Shown piece by piece: positions 63,148 through 64,000 of a stretch of DNA of 64,000 bases; positions within the stretch are counted from its first letter, which is position 1; every line of letters starts with the position of its first letter. The notes under the pieces are model-generated. The model saw only the letters and a program-made list of their open reading frames with translations. It was not told the origin of the DNA and searched no databases. The stretch spans positions 124,001 to 188,000 of the forward strand of contig NZ_KB907453.1 of assembly GCF_000382045.1 (NCBI RefSeq). Direction: 5' to 3'. The translations under genes and the position numbers were made by a program. This stretch comes from Variovorax atrisoli 110B (GTDB lineage: Bacteria; Pseudomonadota; Gammaproteobacteria; Burkholderiales; Burkholderiaceae_C).

Positions 63148-64000
63148 TGAGGATTCTCCGTTGAAGATGAGGAAGTATCGTCTGCTTCAGGCTCGGATTC
63201 GCCGTTCGCGTCGTTTTCGACGATACGTTGTAGCCCGCTTAGTTTGGCGCCTTCGTCGAGCCCGATCAGCGTGACGCCTTGCGTCGCGCGACCCAGTTCA
63301 CGAATCTCGGCAACCCGGGTGCGCACCAGCACGCCCTTGTCGGTGATGAGCATGATCTCATCATCCGCATGCACGAGAGTGGCGGCAACGACCTTGCCAT
63401 TGCGCTCACTCTGTTGAATCGCGATCATGCCCTTGGTTCCCCGCCCATGACGGGTGTATTCGGTAATGCTTGTTCGCTTTCCGTAACCATTTTCCGTGGC
63501 CGTGAGCACGCTCTGCTGCTCGTCCTCGGCCACCAGCATCGCGATCACGCCCTGTCCGGCCTCGAGCGACATGCCGCGCACGCCGCGTGCATTGCGGCCC
63601 AGCGGACGGACGTCTTCCTCGTCGAAGCGCACAGCCTTGCCGCCGTCGCTGAAGAGCATCACGTCGTGCTTGCCGTCGGTGAGTGCGGCGCCGATCAGGT
63701 AGTCGCCCTCGTCGAGGTTGACCGCGATGATGCCGCCCTTGCGCGGGTTGCTGAACTCGTCGAGCGCGGTCTTCTTGACCGTGCCCATCGACGTCGCCAT
63801 GAACACGTACTGATCGGCCGGGAAGTTGCGCTTCTCGCCGGTCAGCGGCAGGACCACGTTGATCTTCTCGCCTTCCTGCAGCGGGAACATGTTGACGATC
63901 GGTCGGCCGCGGGAGCCGCGCGATCCCACCGGCACCTCCCAGACCTTGAGCCAATAGAGCCGGCCGCGGTTCGAGAAGCAGAGGATGTAGTCGTGCGTGT
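63144..64000 (-). CDS. gyrA: DNA gyrase subunit A, C-terminal part (truncated by window edge)
   Basis: The last roughly 285 codons are present; the 5' part lies beyond 64000. The visible sequence is the beta-pinwheel that wraps DNA: blocks such as RGRPIVNMFPLQEGEKI, FMATSMGTVKKTALDEFSN and TATENGYGKRTSITEYTRHGRGTKG repeat at about 45-50 residue spacing. The catalytic Tyr and the GyrA-box are upstream of the window. The C-terminal tail is acidic ([16 protein letters not shown]). Gyrase introduces negative supercoils. The gene neighbourhood (DUF2059, serC, pheA) supports gyrA rather than parC. Confidence 0.95.
   Translation of the reverse strand, partial: THDYILCFSNRGRLYWLKVWEVPVGSRGSRGRPIVNMFPLQEGEKINVVLPLTGEKRNFPADQYVFMATSMGTVKKTALDEFSNPRKGGIIAVNLDEGDYLIGAALTDGKHDVMLFSDGGKAVRFDEEDVRPLGRNARGVRGMSLEAGQGVIAMLVAEDEQQSVLTATENGYGKRTSITEYTRHGRGTKGMIAIQQSERNGKVVAATLVHADDEIMLITDKGVLVRTRVAEIRELGRATQGVTLIGLDEGAKLSGLQRIVENDANGESEPEADDTSSSSTENPQ

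Overview
This window is a chromosomal segment of a high-GC betaproteobacterium of the order Burkholderiales, most likely the Comamonadaceae and probably Variovorax or a close relative. The evidence is the gene order gyrA, DUF2059 gene, serC, pheA, tyrA, aroA-cmk fusion, rpsA, ihfB, lapA, lapB, the very strong GC bias at third codon positions, and the many ABC (branched-chain type) and TRAP uptake systems. No insertion sequence, prophage, CRISPR array, rRNA or tRNA was seen. All genes look intact; only gyrA is cut by the window edge.

Layout. 0.2-4.4 kb (leftward): a DUF2796 / ABC ATPase / FtsX-type permease / DUF3299 operon resembling zinc-linked Zrg-type loci, headed by a mercaptopyruvate sulfurtransferase. 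4.4-6.6 kb: an EamA exporter and a Rieske oxygenase. 6.9-10.1 kb (rightward): the isoprenoid set xseB-ispA-dxs. 10.3-14.9 kb (leftward): a full livKHMGF branched-chain amino acid importer with an intrinsic terminator between livK and livH. 15.1-19.3 kb: a tripartite TRAP system of the mannitol/chloroaromatic type, split into a rightward binding-protein gene and leftward permease genes, with two small genes of unknown function between them. 19.5-25.6 kb: a SenA/EgtB-like nonheme iron enzyme whose HX3HXE motif is altered, an MFS transporter, an omega-amino acid transaminase with a divergent LysR regulator, and a GntR regulator. 25.8-33.5 kb (rightward): a second ABC importer followed by an M20 amidohydrolase and an M81/MlrC-like protein, preceded by a near-perfect sigma-54 promoter. 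33.7-43.2 kb: an NTF2-like protein, a GAF/Fis regulator without an AAA+ domain, and a complete form II molybdenum hydroxylase operon (FeS, Mo and FAD subunits, MoxR ATPase, VWA protein, CoxG, XdhC). 43.3-49.6 kb (leftward): an Mrp-type cation/proton antiporter. 49.7-52.8 kb: crcB and a second TRAP system. 53.0-64 kb: a helix-hairpin-helix protein and the conserved housekeeping block from lapB back to gyrA.

Functionally, the window combines scavenging of amino acids, organic acids and N-containing compounds with core biosynthesis (isoprenoid precursors, aromatic amino acids, serine) and ion homeostasis. The first enzymes of the tyrosine, phenylalanine and serine branches are packed together with rpsA and ihfB.

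Three families of dispersed intergenic repeats are visible. The most notable is a roughly 90-bp element with six copies (5362, 8128, 25594, 27143, 28133 and a diverged one at 46190). All six lie in the same strand orientation and abut gene ends. In front of leftward genes, the reverse strand of the element supplies the ribosome binding site. I see no clear new defence or mobile system. The best leads are the altered SenA/EgtB homolog, the sigma-54-controlled transport and hydrolase operon, the AAA-less regulator beside the molybdenum hydroxylase, and the repeat family.
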